Assembly (NCBI RefSeq): GCF_017306545.1
Contig: NZ_JAFKID010000007.1
Span: forward strand, 204,887-268,886
DNA: 64,000 nt
Origin: Mesorhizobium sp.
GTDB lineage: Bacteria > Pseudomonadota > Alphaproteobacteria > Rhizobiales > Rhizobiaceae
Direction: 5' to 3'
The translations under genes and the position numbers were made by a program. Shown piece after piece: positions 36,269 through 44,786 of the stretch. Below the pieces are notes generated by a model that was given only the letters and a program-made list of their open reading frames with translations, ran no database searches and was not told the origin of the DNA. Within the stretch, counting starts at the first letter, position 1; every line of letters starts with the position of its first letter.

Positions 36269-37468
36269 TCAGCGCAGCCGGTTGGCCTTTTGCAGTGCCT
36301 GCCTGGTTTCGTCTTCGGTCAGGCCGCCCATGAAATCTTCCATCTGGTTGTCGATCAGCCCGGCGCGGCGGGCGACGATGTACCAAGCGGCGGCGAGGAC
36401 GATGTCGGGCTCGACGCCGATGCCGCCCCAATAGAGCTTGGCCAGCCGGTTCTGCGCGGCGACGTTGCCGCCGTCGGCGGCCAGCTTCATCCATTGGAAG
36501 CCGGCCTTCAGGTCGCGCTTGCCGCCGCGCCCGTCGATCAGCCATTGGGCGAGATCGATCTCAGCGGTGTCGTAGTTCTGTCGTGCGGCCTTGAGCAGCA
36601 GGACCCTGGCCTTGGCATCGTCCTGCTTCTTGCCGCCGACGCCGTTGGCGTAGAGCTGCGCCATGGCGTATTGCGCGTCCGGCAGGCCGGATTCTGCGGC
36701 GCGTTCGTAGTAGGGCGCCGCACGGGCAAGGCCGGCATCGCCGCCGTCTTCCTGTACGAGAAGCTGGGCGAAGTTGAATTGCGCCAGCGTGTTGCCGGCC
36801 TCGGCGGCCGCCTGCATCAGCGCGTGGGCTTCCTTTATATCCTTCTTCACATAGGTGCCGTCGATCAGCATCAGCGCGTATTGGAACTGTGCTTCGGGTA
36901 TGCCGCGCTCGGCCGCCGCGGCATACCATTTGGCGGCTTCGGCGGCGTTCAGGGGCACGCCGAGGCCGCGCGAGAGAAGTTCGGCGACCAGCGTCTGGGC
37001 TGCCGGATCGCCGTTCTTGGCGCGCACCAGGGCCAGATTGTAGGCGGTCTTGTAGAGGCCGCGCTGGTAGGCGCCGTAGGCGGCGTCCGGCTGGCGGGCG
37101 CCGAAACGCGACGGGTCGATGGTATCGGCCTGCGACTGGTCGGTGGTCGCCGGCTGCGGCAGCGGATTGGCGATCGGCTTGACGATGGTGATGCGCGGCT
37201 TGCCGAAGCGTAGGGCGTCGGGTTCCTGGCCGGCGGGTGCCTCCGCGGGGGCGGCTTCCGGCATGAGCGGCTCCGCTGTTGTCGGGGCCGATGCTGCCGG
37301 TACTTGGGCTGTCGGTACCTGAACCGGTGGTGCCGGCGCTGCCTGTGCGGGAGCCGGTTGCGCCGGCACCGTTTGCGCGGGAGGCGCTGCCGGGTCTTTT
37401 GCCGGCTCTGCCGCCCATGCCTGAGGCGCGGCGGCGAGCAGCAAGGCGACGGCAAGGCACGGCCGCAT
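36269..37468 (-). CDS. Sel1-repeat (TPR-like) periplasmic protein
   Basis: 399 residues. Signal peptide RPCLAVALLLAAAPQAWA, then a Pro/Ala-rich linker to ~90. From ~125 come Sel1-type repeats of 36 residues (YAAAAERGIPEAQFQYALML, YERAAESGLPDAQYAMAQLY, WMKLAADGGNVAAQNRLAKL). Sel1 proteins are scaffolds for envelope or signalling complexes. Its ATG starts 2 bases after the ThiE-like stop, so the two are one operon. Confidence 0.88.
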   Translation of the reverse strand: MRPCLAVALLLAAAPQAWAAEPAKDPAAPPAQTVPAQPAPAQAAPAPPVQVPTAQVPAASAPTTAEPLMPEAAPAEAPAGQEPDALRFGKPRITIVKPIANPLPQPATTDQSQADTIDPSRFGARQPDAAYGAYQRGLYKTAYNLALVRAKNGDPAAQTLVAELLSRGLGVPLNAAEAAKWYAAAAERGIPEAQFQYALMLIDGTYVKKDIKEAHALMQAAAEAGNTLAQFNFAQLLVQEDGGDAGLARAAPYYERAAESGLPDAQYAMAQLYANGVGGKKQDDAKARVLLLKAARQNYDTAEIDLAQWLIDGRGGKRDLKAGFQWMKLAADGGNVAAQNRLAKLYWGGIGVEPDIVLAAAWYIVARRAGLIDNQMEDFMGGLTEDETRQALQKANRLR

Positions 37469-37470
37469 CG

Positions 37471-38118
37471 TCAATCTCCGAAGCGCGGCGCCTGCGCGTC
37501 GAGCAGCGCGTTGGCGCGCGCCACCGCCTCGCGCGGATCGACGCCGTCGCCGTAGACGGCGGCGGAAAGGGCGACGAACTCGGCGCCGGTTTCGGCGACG
37601 GCTGCGGCCGAGGCGAGGTCCGAGCCAGCCATGACGATGCAGGGGATCTCGATCATCTCGGCCCACCAGCGGCCGAGGTTGAGGTTGCGCGGATGCGGCT
37701 CGGGCGGGCTGTCGTAGCCGAAGCGGCCGAAGAAGATGTAGTCGGGCCGCTCCTCGCCCAGTTCCAGCGCCTCGTCGCGCGTCTTGGCGCCGCCGGTGCC
37801 GACCGCCATCTTGTCCTGGAAACGCTCGACGGCCTCGGCAAGCTCGGCCTTGCCGGATTCAATGTGGATGCCGTCGGCCCGCACGCGCCCGGCAATGCGG
37901 GTGTCGCCCTCGACGATGACAGCCGCACCGGCCGCCTGCGCCGCCGGCATGATCTTTTCCGCCAGCGCCTGGAAGGCGGCGTCGTCCAGCCCGTTGCGCG
38001 GCAGGATCAACGAGGCGACGTCGCCGCCGGCGAAGGCGGCGGCAAGGCGCTCGGCGCTGGCGCCCGGCGGGGCGATCAGCACGATGCGGCAGCGGTCGGG
38101 AGGCGTTGTCTCGGTCAT
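37471..38118 (-). CDS. ThiE/TenI-like thiamine phosphate synthase family protein (divergent)
   Basis: 215 residues, a TIM-barrel of ThiE size. Barrel strands and loops are visible (CRIVLIAPPG, GAAVIVEGDTRIAGRVRADG, PDYIFFGRFGYD, IPCIVMAGSD, GAEFVALSAAVYGDG). Where ThiE has GVHLGQxD it has GIHIESG, and the ThiE GPVFPTxTK loop is replaced by FGRFGYDSPPEPHPR. It may therefore be a ThiE relative with another role. No thi genes are adjacent; it is cotranscribed with a Sel1 protein. Confidence 0.75.
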   Translation of the reverse strand: MTETTPPDRCRIVLIAPPGASAERLAAAFAGGDVASLILPRNGLDDAAFQALAEKIMPAAQAAGAAVIVEGDTRIAGRVRADGIHIESGKAELAEAVERFQDKMAVGTGGAKTRDEALELGEERPDYIFFGRFGYDSPPEPHPRNLNLGRWWAEMIEIPCIVMAGSDLASAAAVAETGAEFVALSAAVYGDGVDPREAVARANALLDAQAPRFGD

Positions 38119-38206
38119 GGGACTGCTCAGATCAGGCTTCGCCTATGCGGGGCGAAGATGGTTGCATTGCGGCATAGAGCAAAGCGCCGCGCTTGAACAG
38201 GCGCGC

Positions 38207-38665
38207 TCAGAGCGTGAGCTTGTAGCCGATATGGCTCGCCTCGAAGCCGAGCCGGTCGTAGAAGCGATGGGCGTCGGCGCGCGACCTGTCGGTCGTCAGT
38301 TGCACGGTGCGGCAGCCGCGCGCGCGGCATTCGGCGATGGCCCACTCGAACAGGCGCTGGCCAAGACCCTCGCCACGGTGGCCGGCGGCGACTCGCACCG
38401 CCTCGATCTGGCCGCGCAGCGCGCCCTTGCGCGACAGGCCGGGAATGAAGGTGAGTTGCAGCGTGCCGACGACGGTGCCGTCGCGCGTCATCACCGCGAG
38501 GAACTGGTTTGGGTCGGCGTCGATGGCGCTGAAGGCATCCTGATAGGCCGGCGCGCCGGGCGTCGAGGCGTCCTCGCGCGCCGCGCCCAGCGGATCGTCG
38601 GCCAGCATGGCGACGATGGCCGGTACGTCGGCCCGCACGGCCCGGCGAAAGACGATGTCGTTCAT
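38207..38665 (-). CDS. GNAT-family N-acetyltransferase
   Basis: 152 residues. The CoA-binding motif is IEAVRVAAGHRGEGLGQRLFEWAI (residues ~88-111, HRGEGLG), followed by TDRSRADAHRFYDRLGFE. Close in form to aminoglycoside/MarR-linked GNATs; substrate unknown. The ATG at 38665 has GGAAG upstream and starts the family-typical NDIVFRRAVRADVPAI. Confidence 0.9.
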   Translation of the reverse strand: MNDIVFRRAVRADVPAIVAMLADDPLGAAREDASTPGAPAYQDAFSAIDADPNQFLAVMTRDGTVVGTLQLTFIPGLSRKGALRGQIEAVRVAAGHRGEGLGQRLFEWAIAECRARGCRTVQLTTDRSRADAHRFYDRLGFEASHIGYKLTL

Positions 38666-38818
38666 GATGCTCTTCCTTCCACGAAACTCGCCGCCGATGC
38701 ATAGGGGCGGGCCGTCGACGCGGCAACAGGCCGGAAGACGCATATTGCTATTTGCTATCGCGGTGCGGGCGGAATCCGGTTATGAGGCGGCTGCACTTTC
38801 TCAAGCAGTCCTCCCTCC

Positions 38819-39589
38819 ATGATCGATCTGCTCAGCGACCCGTGGTTCTATGCCGCCGCCGTTCCGGCGGTGCTGCTCGTCGGTCTGTCGAAAGGCGGCT
38901 TCGGCGGCGGCATCGGCTTCGTCGGCGTGCCGCTGATGGCGCTGGCGATGCCGCCGGTGCAGGCGGCGGCGATCCTCTTGCCCATCCTGTGCCTGATGGA
39001 CGTCGCGGCGGTATGGACGTGGTGGGGCGTCTACGACCGCCGGACGCTGGCCGACATGCTGCCCGGCGCGGTTCTCGGCATCGGGCTCGGCTGGCTGACG
39101 GCGGCGCTGGTGACGCAGGAGGCGGTGCGGCTGATCGTCGGGGCGGTGGCGCTGGTCTTCGTACTGCGCTGGGTCTACACGCAATTGCGGCACGGGGCCG
39201 ACCACCGGGCATCGCCGAACCGGGTCGTAGCCGCCTTCTGGGGCTCGGTCTCGGGCTTCACCTCCTTCGTCGCCCATGTCGGCGGCCCGCCCTTCCAGGT
39301 CTACGCCCTGCCGATCCGGCTCGACCCGAAGGTGCTGTCGGGAACGACGGCGATCTTCTTTGCCATCACCAATGCGCTGAAGCTGATCCCCTATTTCGCG
39401 CTCGGCCAGTTCGACGCCGCCAACCTGACCGCCTCGGCTGTGCTGATGCCGCTGGCGCCGCTGGCGACGATGGCCGGCGCCTGGCTGGTGCGGCGCATGC
39501 GGCCGGCGATCTTCTACCCCTTCACCTATGCGACGGTGGGCGTCGTCGCCGTCAAGCTTTTGTGGGATAGCGTCGCCGGGCTTTTCTAG
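38819..39589 (+). CDS. TauE/SafE-family sulfite/sulfoacetate exporter-like membrane protein
   Basis: 256 residues, eight or nine helices. GLSKGGFGGGIGFVGVPLMAL (residues ~22-42) is the TauE/SafE N-terminal signature; GFTSFVAHVGGPPFQVYALP (~145-164) the C-terminal one. Likely exports an organic or inorganic sulfur anion, but substrates vary. No clear Shine-Dalgarno before the ATG. Confidence 0.9.
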   Translation: MIDLLSDPWFYAAAVPAVLLVGLSKGGFGGGIGFVGVPLMALAMPPVQAAAILLPILCLMDVAAVWTWWGVYDRRTLADMLPGAVLGIGLGWLTAALVTQEAVRLIVGAVALVFVLRWVYTQLRHGADHRASPNRVVAAFWGSVSGFTSFVAHVGGPPFQVYALPIRLDPKVLSGTTAIFFAITNALKLIPYFALGQFDAANLTASAVLMPLAPLATMAGAWLVRRMRPAIFYPFTYATVGVVAVKLLWDSVAGLF

Positions 39590-39665
39590 CCGGCTCGATC
39601 CTGAGTATAGGATGACGGCAACAGCCGGCTTCGGCTAGAAGCGACATATTTCTCGGGAGAACGGG

Positions 39666-41306
39666 ATGGCCAGTCCCTACGACATCGACCTCGACAAGAA
39701 CCCGGCCAACTACCAGCCGCTGACGCCGGTTTCCTACCTGGAGCGGGCGGCGAAAGTGTTTCCCGCGCACGTCGCCATCATTCACGGCAGCCAGCGCATC
39801 GACTACCGCACCTTCTGGCAACGCTCGCTGAAGCTCGCCTCGGCGCTGGCGAAGAAGGGCATCGGCAAGGGCGATACGGTGACGGTGATGCTTTCCAACA
39901 CGCCGCCGATGCTGGAGGCGCATTTCGGCGTGCCGATGGTCAAGGCGGTGCTGCACTGCCTCAACACCCGCCTCGACGCGGCCGTCATCGCTTTCCAGAT
40001 CGACCACGCGGAATCGAAGGTGCTGATCGTCGACCGCGAGTTCTCCGGCGTGGTGAAGGAAGCGCTGGCGCTGGCCAAGGCCCGGCCTCTTGTGATCGAC
40101 TACGACGATCCCGACTACGCCGAGGACGCGCCTTACCCGAAGGGCGAGCGCATCGGCAGCCTCGACTACGAGGATTTCGTCGCCACCGGCGACGCGGATT
40201 TCGCCTGGTCGATGCCCGACGACGAGTGGGACGCGATCTCGCTCAACTACACGTCCGGCACCACCGGCAACCCCAAGGGTGTGGTCTACCACAACCGGGG
40301 TGCCGCGCTGATGGCCTATACGAACACGATCCATGCCGGGATGCAGAAACACTGCGTCTACCTGTGGACGCTGCCGATGTTCCACTGCAACGGCTGGTGC
40401 TTCCCGTGGACGCTTGCCGTGCAGGCGGGCACGCATGTGTGCCTGCGCTGGGTGCGGGCCAGGCAGATGTACGCGGCGATCGCCGACCATGGCGTCACCC
40501 ATCTGTGCGGCGCGCCGGTGGTGATGTCGCTGCTCATCAACGCGCGCGAGGAGGACCGGCGCGAATTTCCGCAGACCGTCACCTTCAACACCGCCGCCGC
40601 GCCGCCGCCGGAGGCGGTGCTGTCGGGCATGGCCGACGCCGGTTTCGCCGTCACCCACCTCTACGGGCTGACCGAGACCTACGGGCCGGCCGTGGTCAAC
40701 GAGTGGCACGGCGAATGGGACGGGCTGGACAAGGCGGCTCGTACGCAGAAGAAGGCGCGGCAGGGCGTGCGCTATGCCGCGCTCGAAGGGCTCACCGTCA
40801 TGGACCCCGAGACAATGCAGGAGACGCCGCGCGACGGCGAGACCATCGGCGAGGTCATGTTCCGCGGCAACATCGTCATGAAGGGCTATCTCAAGAACCG
40901 CAAGGCGAGCGACGAAGCCTTCGCCGGCGGCTGGTTCCATTCGGGCGATCTCGGCGTCATGCACGCCGACGGCTATCTCCAGATCAAGGACCGCTCGAAG
41001 GACATCATCATCTCCGGCGGCGAGAACATCTCGTCCATCGAGGTGGAGGACGTGCTCTACAAGCATCCGGCGGTGCAGGCCTGCGGTGTGGTGGCGCGCG
41101 CCGACGACAAATGGGGCGAGGTGCCGGTCGCCTATGTCGAACTGAAGCCGGGCAAGACGGCGACCGAGGCCGAGATCCTCGACCATTGCCGCTCGCTGCT
41201 CGCCCGCTTCAAGGTGCCGAAGGCGGTGATCTTCGCCGAGATCCCGAAAACTTCGACCGGCAAGATCCAGAAATTCCGCCTGCGCGACATGGCGAAAGCC
41301 GGCTGA
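39666..41306 (+). CDS. AMP-dependent acyl-CoA synthetase/ligase (FadD-like)
   Basis: 546 residues. Activates a carboxylic acid to its CoA thioester through an acyl-AMP. P-loop LNYTSGTTGNPKGV, A5 motif YGLTETYGP, A7 GWFHSGDLGV and the C-terminal hinge KDRSKDIIISGGENISS; catalytic Lys near the end in KTSTGKIQKF. The sequence resembles medium-chain fatty acid or dimethylsulfoniopropionate-type (DmdB-like) ligases; the exact acid is not known. Confidence 0.92.
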   Translation: MASPYDIDLDKNPANYQPLTPVSYLERAAKVFPAHVAIIHGSQRIDYRTFWQRSLKLASALAKKGIGKGDTVTVMLSNTPPMLEAHFGVPMVKAVLHCLNTRLDAAVIAFQIDHAESKVLIVDREFSGVVKEALALAKARPLVIDYDDPDYAEDAPYPKGERIGSLDYEDFVATGDADFAWSMPDDEWDAISLNYTSGTTGNPKGVVYHNRGAALMAYTNTIHAGMQKHCVYLWTLPMFHCNGWCFPWTLAVQAGTHVCLRWVRARQMYAAIADHGVTHLCGAPVVMSLLINAREEDRREFPQTVTFNTAAAPPPEAVLSGMADAGFAVTHLYGLTETYGPAVVNEWHGEWDGLDKAARTQKKARQGVRYAALEGLTVMDPETMQETPRDGETIGEVMFRGNIVMKGYLKNRKASDEAFAGGWFHSGDLGVMHADGYLQIKDRSKDIIISGGENISSIEVEDVLYKHPAVQACGVVARADDKWGEVPVAYVELKPGKTATEAEILDHCRSLLARFKVPKAVIFAEIPKTSTGKIQKFRLRDMAKAG

Positions 41307-41308
41307 CG

Positions 41309-41340
41309 GGGCAGGCCGGCAGCGCGCCGCCGGCCTGCCC
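41309..41340. terminator. Strong stem-loop between acyl-CoA synthetase and DUF2269 genes
   Basis: GGGCAGGCCGGC and GCCGGCCTGCCC form a perfect 12-bp stem around an 8-base loop at a convergent junction. No T-run follows on either strand, so it is an RNA-protecting or termination stem of unproven type. Confidence 0.5.
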
Positions 41341-41350
41341 TGCGTGTTCC

Positions 41351-41908
41351 TTAGACAGCAGGTGCAGGGCCGAGGCTACGCGCGCCTGCATTCATCGCTA
41401 GCGCGACGCCGGCCACCGGTATCGCGGCCATTGCGACGAGAATGCCGATGTCCTGCGCGGCCGGCTTCAGTACCATGTCGGCGACGATGACCAGCATGAC
41501 GCTGTAGTCGATGCGGGCGAAGCGCAGCATGCGCTGGCCGAGCGCCAGCGCCTGCGGCGTCACGCCTTCCTCCGCGATCAGTTTCGCCATCTTCGCGGCC
41601 GTCGGGCCGAAGACCGTCATGCCGATGGTGAAGGTGGTGAAGTAGCCGGCGAGGCCGATGAGGACCCACAGGTCGGAAAAGCCGACCCAGAACACGCATA
41701 GAGCGAGGCCGAAGGCGAGCGTGAGCAGCGACGTGGGTACGAACAGCCGGTTGCTGAGTTCGCCGGTGGCGCGCATGGCCTGCAACATCGCCTCGATATT
41801 GCAGGCGCGCTCGGCCCGTAGCGCCAGCAGCGCCAGCGCGAAGCCGCCGCCGACCCACACCACGGCCGCGGCGACGTGCAGGAATTTTACCAGGGAATAC
41901 CAATCCAT
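41351..41908 (-). CDS. DUF2269-family integral membrane protein
   Basis: 185 residues, four helices. The start WYSLVKFLHVAAAVVWVGGG is the DUF2269 pattern (conserved His in KFLHVAAAVVWVGG); it is related to CopD-like predicted membrane proteins. Function unknown. The ATG at 41908 has AAGGA 7 bases upstream; an ATG at 41917 sits right after AAGG and is less likely. Confidence 0.85.
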   Translation of the reverse strand: MDWYSLVKFLHVAAAVVWVGGGFALALLALRAERACNIEAMLQAMRATGELSNRLFVPTSLLTLAFGLALCVFWVGFSDLWVLIGLAGYFTTFTIGMTVFGPTAAKMAKLIAEEGVTPQALALGQRMLRFARIDYSVMLVIVADMVLKPAAQDIGILVAMAAIPVAGVALAMNAGARSLGPAPAV

Positions 41909-42226
41909 TTCTTTCATCCTTGTTTGTCGCGGATGATCGGTGGCGGCCGATACCGTCGAGGGCCGGGCGTCTAGCACCGGCCGTGTATCCGAACGATGCC
42001 GGCCGGCTCGGCCGGTGTTTCCACTCTGCGACTGCAAAAAAGGCGGAGGCTGTGCCGGATGCCGTTACGTCAGCATCAGATCGTGCTAATGTAACAAGGT
42101 CGGAAGCGCCGGGGGAAGCAGCACGGCATTCCTCGGAAACACGACCGGCTTACAGGCTGCAAGGCCGCATCCATGGCGGCGCTGACGGCAAACTTATGCC
42201 CATCGGACAGACAACGGAGAACGAAC
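41909..42226. other. Divergent 318-bp region, no gene seen
   Basis: It holds the promoters of the DUF2269 gene and the oxidase-like gene at 42227. Open frames on both strands start and end in it without good ribosome sites, and the ones that enter neighbouring genes are extensions. Nothing distinctive beyond moderately AT-rich patches near 42080-42110. Confidence 0.4.
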
Positions 42227-42607
42227 ATGCAAGGGGTGGCAAGGAACTTCTTCACGCTGGCGATCGTCTACGCCTTGTGCGGCATGGCGCTCGGCATCCA
42301 CATGGCGATCAGCCAGGATCATGGCCAGATGCCCACGCATGCGCACGTGATGGTGGCGGGCTGGCTCATGTCCACGGTTTTCGCCTTCTTCTACCACCTG
42401 TTTCCGGCTGCGGCCGGCACGAGACTGGCGAAGGTTCATTTCTGGCTCACGGCGGTCAGCGGCGTGGCGCTCGTGGTCGGCCTCTATCTGCTTTTGGCCG
42501 GCAACGAGGCGATGGAAGCCGTCACCGGCATCGGCTCGATGGGCTTTTATGCGGCGATGTTCCTGTTCGCCTTCATCGCGCTGCCGGCGGTCTACCGCCA
42601 GGCCTGA
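42227..42607 (+). CDS. Orphan heme-copper oxidase subunit I-like membrane protein (CcoN/NorB-type fragment family)
   Basis: 126 residues, four helices. The motif THAHVMVAGWLMSTVFAFFYHLFP (split here as THAHVMVAGWLM and STVFAFFYHLFP) resembles the N-terminal helices of CcoN/NorB, including a heme-ligand-like His pair. But it has only four of the 12 helices and no other oxidase subunit is near. It could bind heme or be a stand-alone relic family. The ATG at 42227 has GGAGA upstream. Confidence 0.7.
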   Translation: MQGVARNFFTLAIVYALCGMALGIHMAISQDHGQMPTHAHVMVAGWLMSTVFAFFYHLFPAAAGTRLAKVHFWLTAVSGVALVVGLYLLLAGNEAMEAVTGIGSMGFYAAMFLFAFIALPAVYRQA

Positions 42608-42673
42608 TGGCGGGGCGAACTGTGCCGCAACGGCACGGTACCCACCCGGCTTGGTAAAAAAATCTTTGCCCGG

Positions 42674-42688
42674 TTAAGGCTTCATTTA
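42674..42688. promoter_or_regulatory. CtrA-like box with one mismatch, upstream of the candidate sRNA
   Basis: TTAAGGCTTCATTTA: TTAA, seven bases, TTTA. One mismatch from TTAA-N7-TTAA. It sits 10-30 bases before the likely start of the hairpin-rich transcript. Confidence 0.3.
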
Positions 42689-42694
42689 CCTTCA

Positions 42695-42810
42695 TCGGTG
42701 CTTACTGAGGGTATCCAGTGATCTGGATTCTTACCGAGTGGTTGGAGCCACTTTGTTTGACGCCTCCCTGTTAAACTCCTGAGAGCCGCCTCATCCGCGG
42801 CTCTTTTTTT
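42695..42810 (+). ncRNA. Candidate trans-acting small RNA upstream of rcdA
   Basis: A non-coding stretch with hairpin ATCCAG-TGAT-CTGGAT (42713-42728), hairpin AGTGG-TTGGAG-CCACT (42737-42752), a single-stranded CCTCCC (42763-42768) and the perfect rho-independent terminator AGAGCCGC-CTCATCC-GCGGCTCT with seven T (42782-42810). CCUCCC is an anti-Shine-Dalgarno-type seed found in alphaproteobacterial sRNAs. The 5' end is a guess. Confidence 0.6.
42782..42810 (+). terminator. Rho-independent terminator of the candidate sRNA
   Basis: Perfect 8-bp stem AGAGCCGC/GCGGCTCT, 7-base loop, then TTTTTTT. One of the clearest terminators in the window. Confidence 0.9.
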
Positions 42811-42844
42811 ATGCCGCGCGCGGCATGCCCGGGGCGGTGGCTCG

Positions 42845-42859
42845 TTAACCTTCCGTTAA
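42845..42859. promoter_or_regulatory. CtrA binding box upstream of rcdA
   Basis: TTAACCTTCCGTTAA, an exact TTAA-N7-TTAA, 120 bases before the rcdA start. Just upstream is the 16-base palindrome ATGCCGCGCGCGGCAT (42811-42826). Confidence 0.65.
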
Positions 42860-42978
42860 ACATGAGCTTGCCTTCGCCGAAGACGAGGCGCATTTTCCGA
42901 AAGCGGTCGTATAAGGTGCGGGCCGCGGCGGCGCTGGGCGAATCAGCCTGCCGGATGCGGGTCCAGGATGGCTTCAAC

Positions 42979-43509
42979 ATGAGCGAAACGAAGGAAAGCG
43001 CCAAGACGATCAAGCTGGCGGAACGCCGGGTGTTCTCGCAATCCTTCCGGCCGCTCTACAACGAAGGCATGGGGCTGGTGGAGCAGGCGGCCGAATATCT
43101 CGACGGCAAGGGCCGCGCCGAGGCCAAGAAACTGTCGCGGCTGGGAGCGACGCTCTACGCCGCCGAATCCATGCGGCTGACGACCCGGCTGATGCAGATC
43201 GCCTCGTGGCTTCTGTTGCAGCGCGCCGCCAATTCCGGCGAGATGACGCGCGACCAGGTTGCCTCGGAAAAGTCGAAGGTGCGGCTGGACACCGCCTCCG
43301 CGCATGAAGACGTGGCGGGCTGGGCCGAACTGCCGGCCGATTTCATCGATCTCGTCACCCGTTCGCTGCGCTTGCAGGCGCTGGTCAGGCGCATGGACGA
43401 CGAGGTGTACGGGGCGGGCAACGTCGCTGTGCCGTCGCCGGTCAGTCGCCGCAGCAATCCCGTCTCCGACCAGATCACGCTGCTCAACACGGCCTTCGCG
43501 CGCGGCTGA
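42979..43509 (+). CDS. rcdA: RcdA, regulator of CtrA degradation (DUF1465 family)
   Basis: 176 residues. In Caulobacter RcdA is a ClpXP adaptor that helps destroy the cell-cycle regulator CtrA. The family core SQSFRPLYNEGMGLVEQAAEYLD and ESMRLTTRLMQIASWLLLQRA is present; the C-terminal tail is disordered in the family. The ATG at 42979 is preceded by CCAGGA. A CtrA box upstream would close a feedback loop. It precedes ruvC with 74 bp between. Confidence 0.88.
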   Translation: MSETKESAKTIKLAERRVFSQSFRPLYNEGMGLVEQAAEYLDGKGRAEAKKLSRLGATLYAAESMRLTTRLMQIASWLLLQRAANSGEMTRDQVASEKSKVRLDTASAHEDVAGWAELPADFIDLVTRSLRLQALVRRMDDEVYGAGNVAVPSPVSRRSNPVSDQITLLNTAFARG

Positions 43510-43583
43510 TCGTTTCGGCAATTTGTTTCCTGTTTGTTCACATTCCGCTGGCATGACCTTACCCAAACGGTAAAGTCGGCGGC

Positions 43584-44093
43584 ATGAACGAGGCGATTCG
43601 CATCATCGGCATCGATCCGGGGCTTCGGCGCACCGGCTGGGGCGTGGTGGAAAGCCTCGGCAATGCGCTGCGCTTCGTCGCCGCGGGCACGGTACGCTCC
43701 GACGACAAGGCGGCGCTTGCCGTGCGGCTTTGCCAACTGCACGACGGGCTGGCCGAGGTGCTGGCCCGCGCCGCGCCGCAGGAGGCGGCGGTCGAGCAGA
43801 CTTTCGTCAACAAGGACGCCACCGCTACGCTGAAGCTCGGCCAGGCGCGCGGCATCGCCATGCTGGTGCCGGCGCGCGCCGGGCTGGTGGTCGCCGAATA
43901 CGCGCCGAACGCCGTCAAGAAGGCCGTCATCGGCGTCGGCCACGGCGACAAGAAGCAGATCCACATGATGGTCAAGGTGCTCTTGCCGAAAGCGACCTTC
44001 GACGGCGACGATTCGGCTGATGCGCTGGCCATTGCCATCTGCCACGCGCATCACCGGCAGAGCGCGGCGTACCGGCTGGCGCTGGCGGGGTAG
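43584..44093 (+). CDS. ruvC: Holliday junction resolvase RuvC
   Basis: 169 residues. Cuts Holliday junctions after branch migration by RuvAB. Active-site acids in [12 protein letters not shown] (Asp11-type), [21 protein letters not shown] (Glu) and [15 protein letters not shown] (Asp pair). First gene of the ruv operon, 5 bp before ruvA. Confidence 0.96.
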   Translation: MNEAIRIIGIDPGLRRTGWGVVESLGNALRFVAAGTVRSDDKAALAVRLCQLHDGLAEVLARAAPQEAAVEQTFVNKDATATLKLGQARGIAMLVPARAGLVVAEYAPNAVKKAVIGVGHGDKKQIHMMVKVLLPKATFDGDDSADALAIAICHAHHRQSAAYRLALAG

Positions 44094-44098
44094 AGACG

Positions 44099-44719
44099 AT
44101 GATCGGCAAGCTCAAGGGCACGCTGGACGAGGCCGATGAAGATCATTGCGTGATCGACGTGCATGGCGTCGGTTACGTCGCCTTCTGCTCGGCACGGACG
44201 CTGGCGGCTTTGCCTTCGCCCGGCGAGGCGGTGGTGCTCTATATCGAAACCTATGTGCGCGAGGACATGATCCGGCTTTACGGTTTCCAGACCGCGCTGG
44301 AGCGCGAGTGGTTCCGGCTGCTGATGAACAACGTGCAGGGCGTCGGCGCCAAGGTGGCGCTGGCGGTTCTGTCGACGCTTTCGCCCACCGACCTCGCCAA
44401 CGCCATCGCGCTGCGCGACATCGCCATGGTGTCCAGGGCGCCGGGTGTCGGCAAGAAGGTAGCCGAGCGTATCGTCACCGAACTGAAGAACAAGGCGCCG
44501 GCCTTCGCGGGCGAGGCCTCCGGCACGATCGGGCTGAAGCAGGAGATCGGCGAAGGCGTGGCGCCGGCGCCGGTGGCGGACGCCGTCTCTGCGCTCACCA
44601 ATCTCGGCTATTCGCGCGACATTGCCGCCAATGCGGTGGCCGCGGCGCTGAAGACGGCGGGCGAGGGGGCGGACTCGGCCAAGCTGATCCGCTTCGGCCT
44701 GAAGGAACTGGCGCGGTGA
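44099..44719 (+). CDS. ruvA: Holliday junction branch migration protein RuvA
   Basis: 206 residues. Binds the four-way junction as a tetramer and loads RuvB. N-terminal domain [27 protein letters not shown] and helix-hairpin-helix regions [16 protein letters not shown] and [20 protein letters not shown]; the flexible C-terminal domain binds RuvB. In most relatives ruvB follows directly; here 737 bp with a toxin-antitoxin pair are in between. Confidence 0.96.
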   Translation: MIGKLKGTLDEADEDHCVIDVHGVGYVAFCSARTLAALPSPGEAVVLYIETYVREDMIRLYGFQTALEREWFRLLMNNVQGVGAKVALAVLSTLSPTDLANAIALRDIAMVSRAPGVGKKVAERIVTELKNKAPAFAGEASGTIGLKQEIGEGVAPAPVADAVSALTNLGYSRDIAANAVAAALKTAGEGADSAKLIRFGLKELAR

Positions 44720-44740
44720 GGTTCTGGTCGCGTTGTAAAA

Positions 44741-44786
44741 TTCCTTGCAATTCGATATATGTAAGGAAATCGGAGTAATCCTTACA
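44741..44786. promoter_or_regulatory. Operator/promoter of the AbrB-PIN toxin-antitoxin pair
   Basis: AT-rich stretch with inverted TTCCTTGCA (44741-44749) and TGTAAGGAA (44760-44768), and a third half-site TCCTTACA ending directly before the ATG (44779-44786). This is the layout of an autoregulated antitoxin promoter. Confidence 0.6.
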
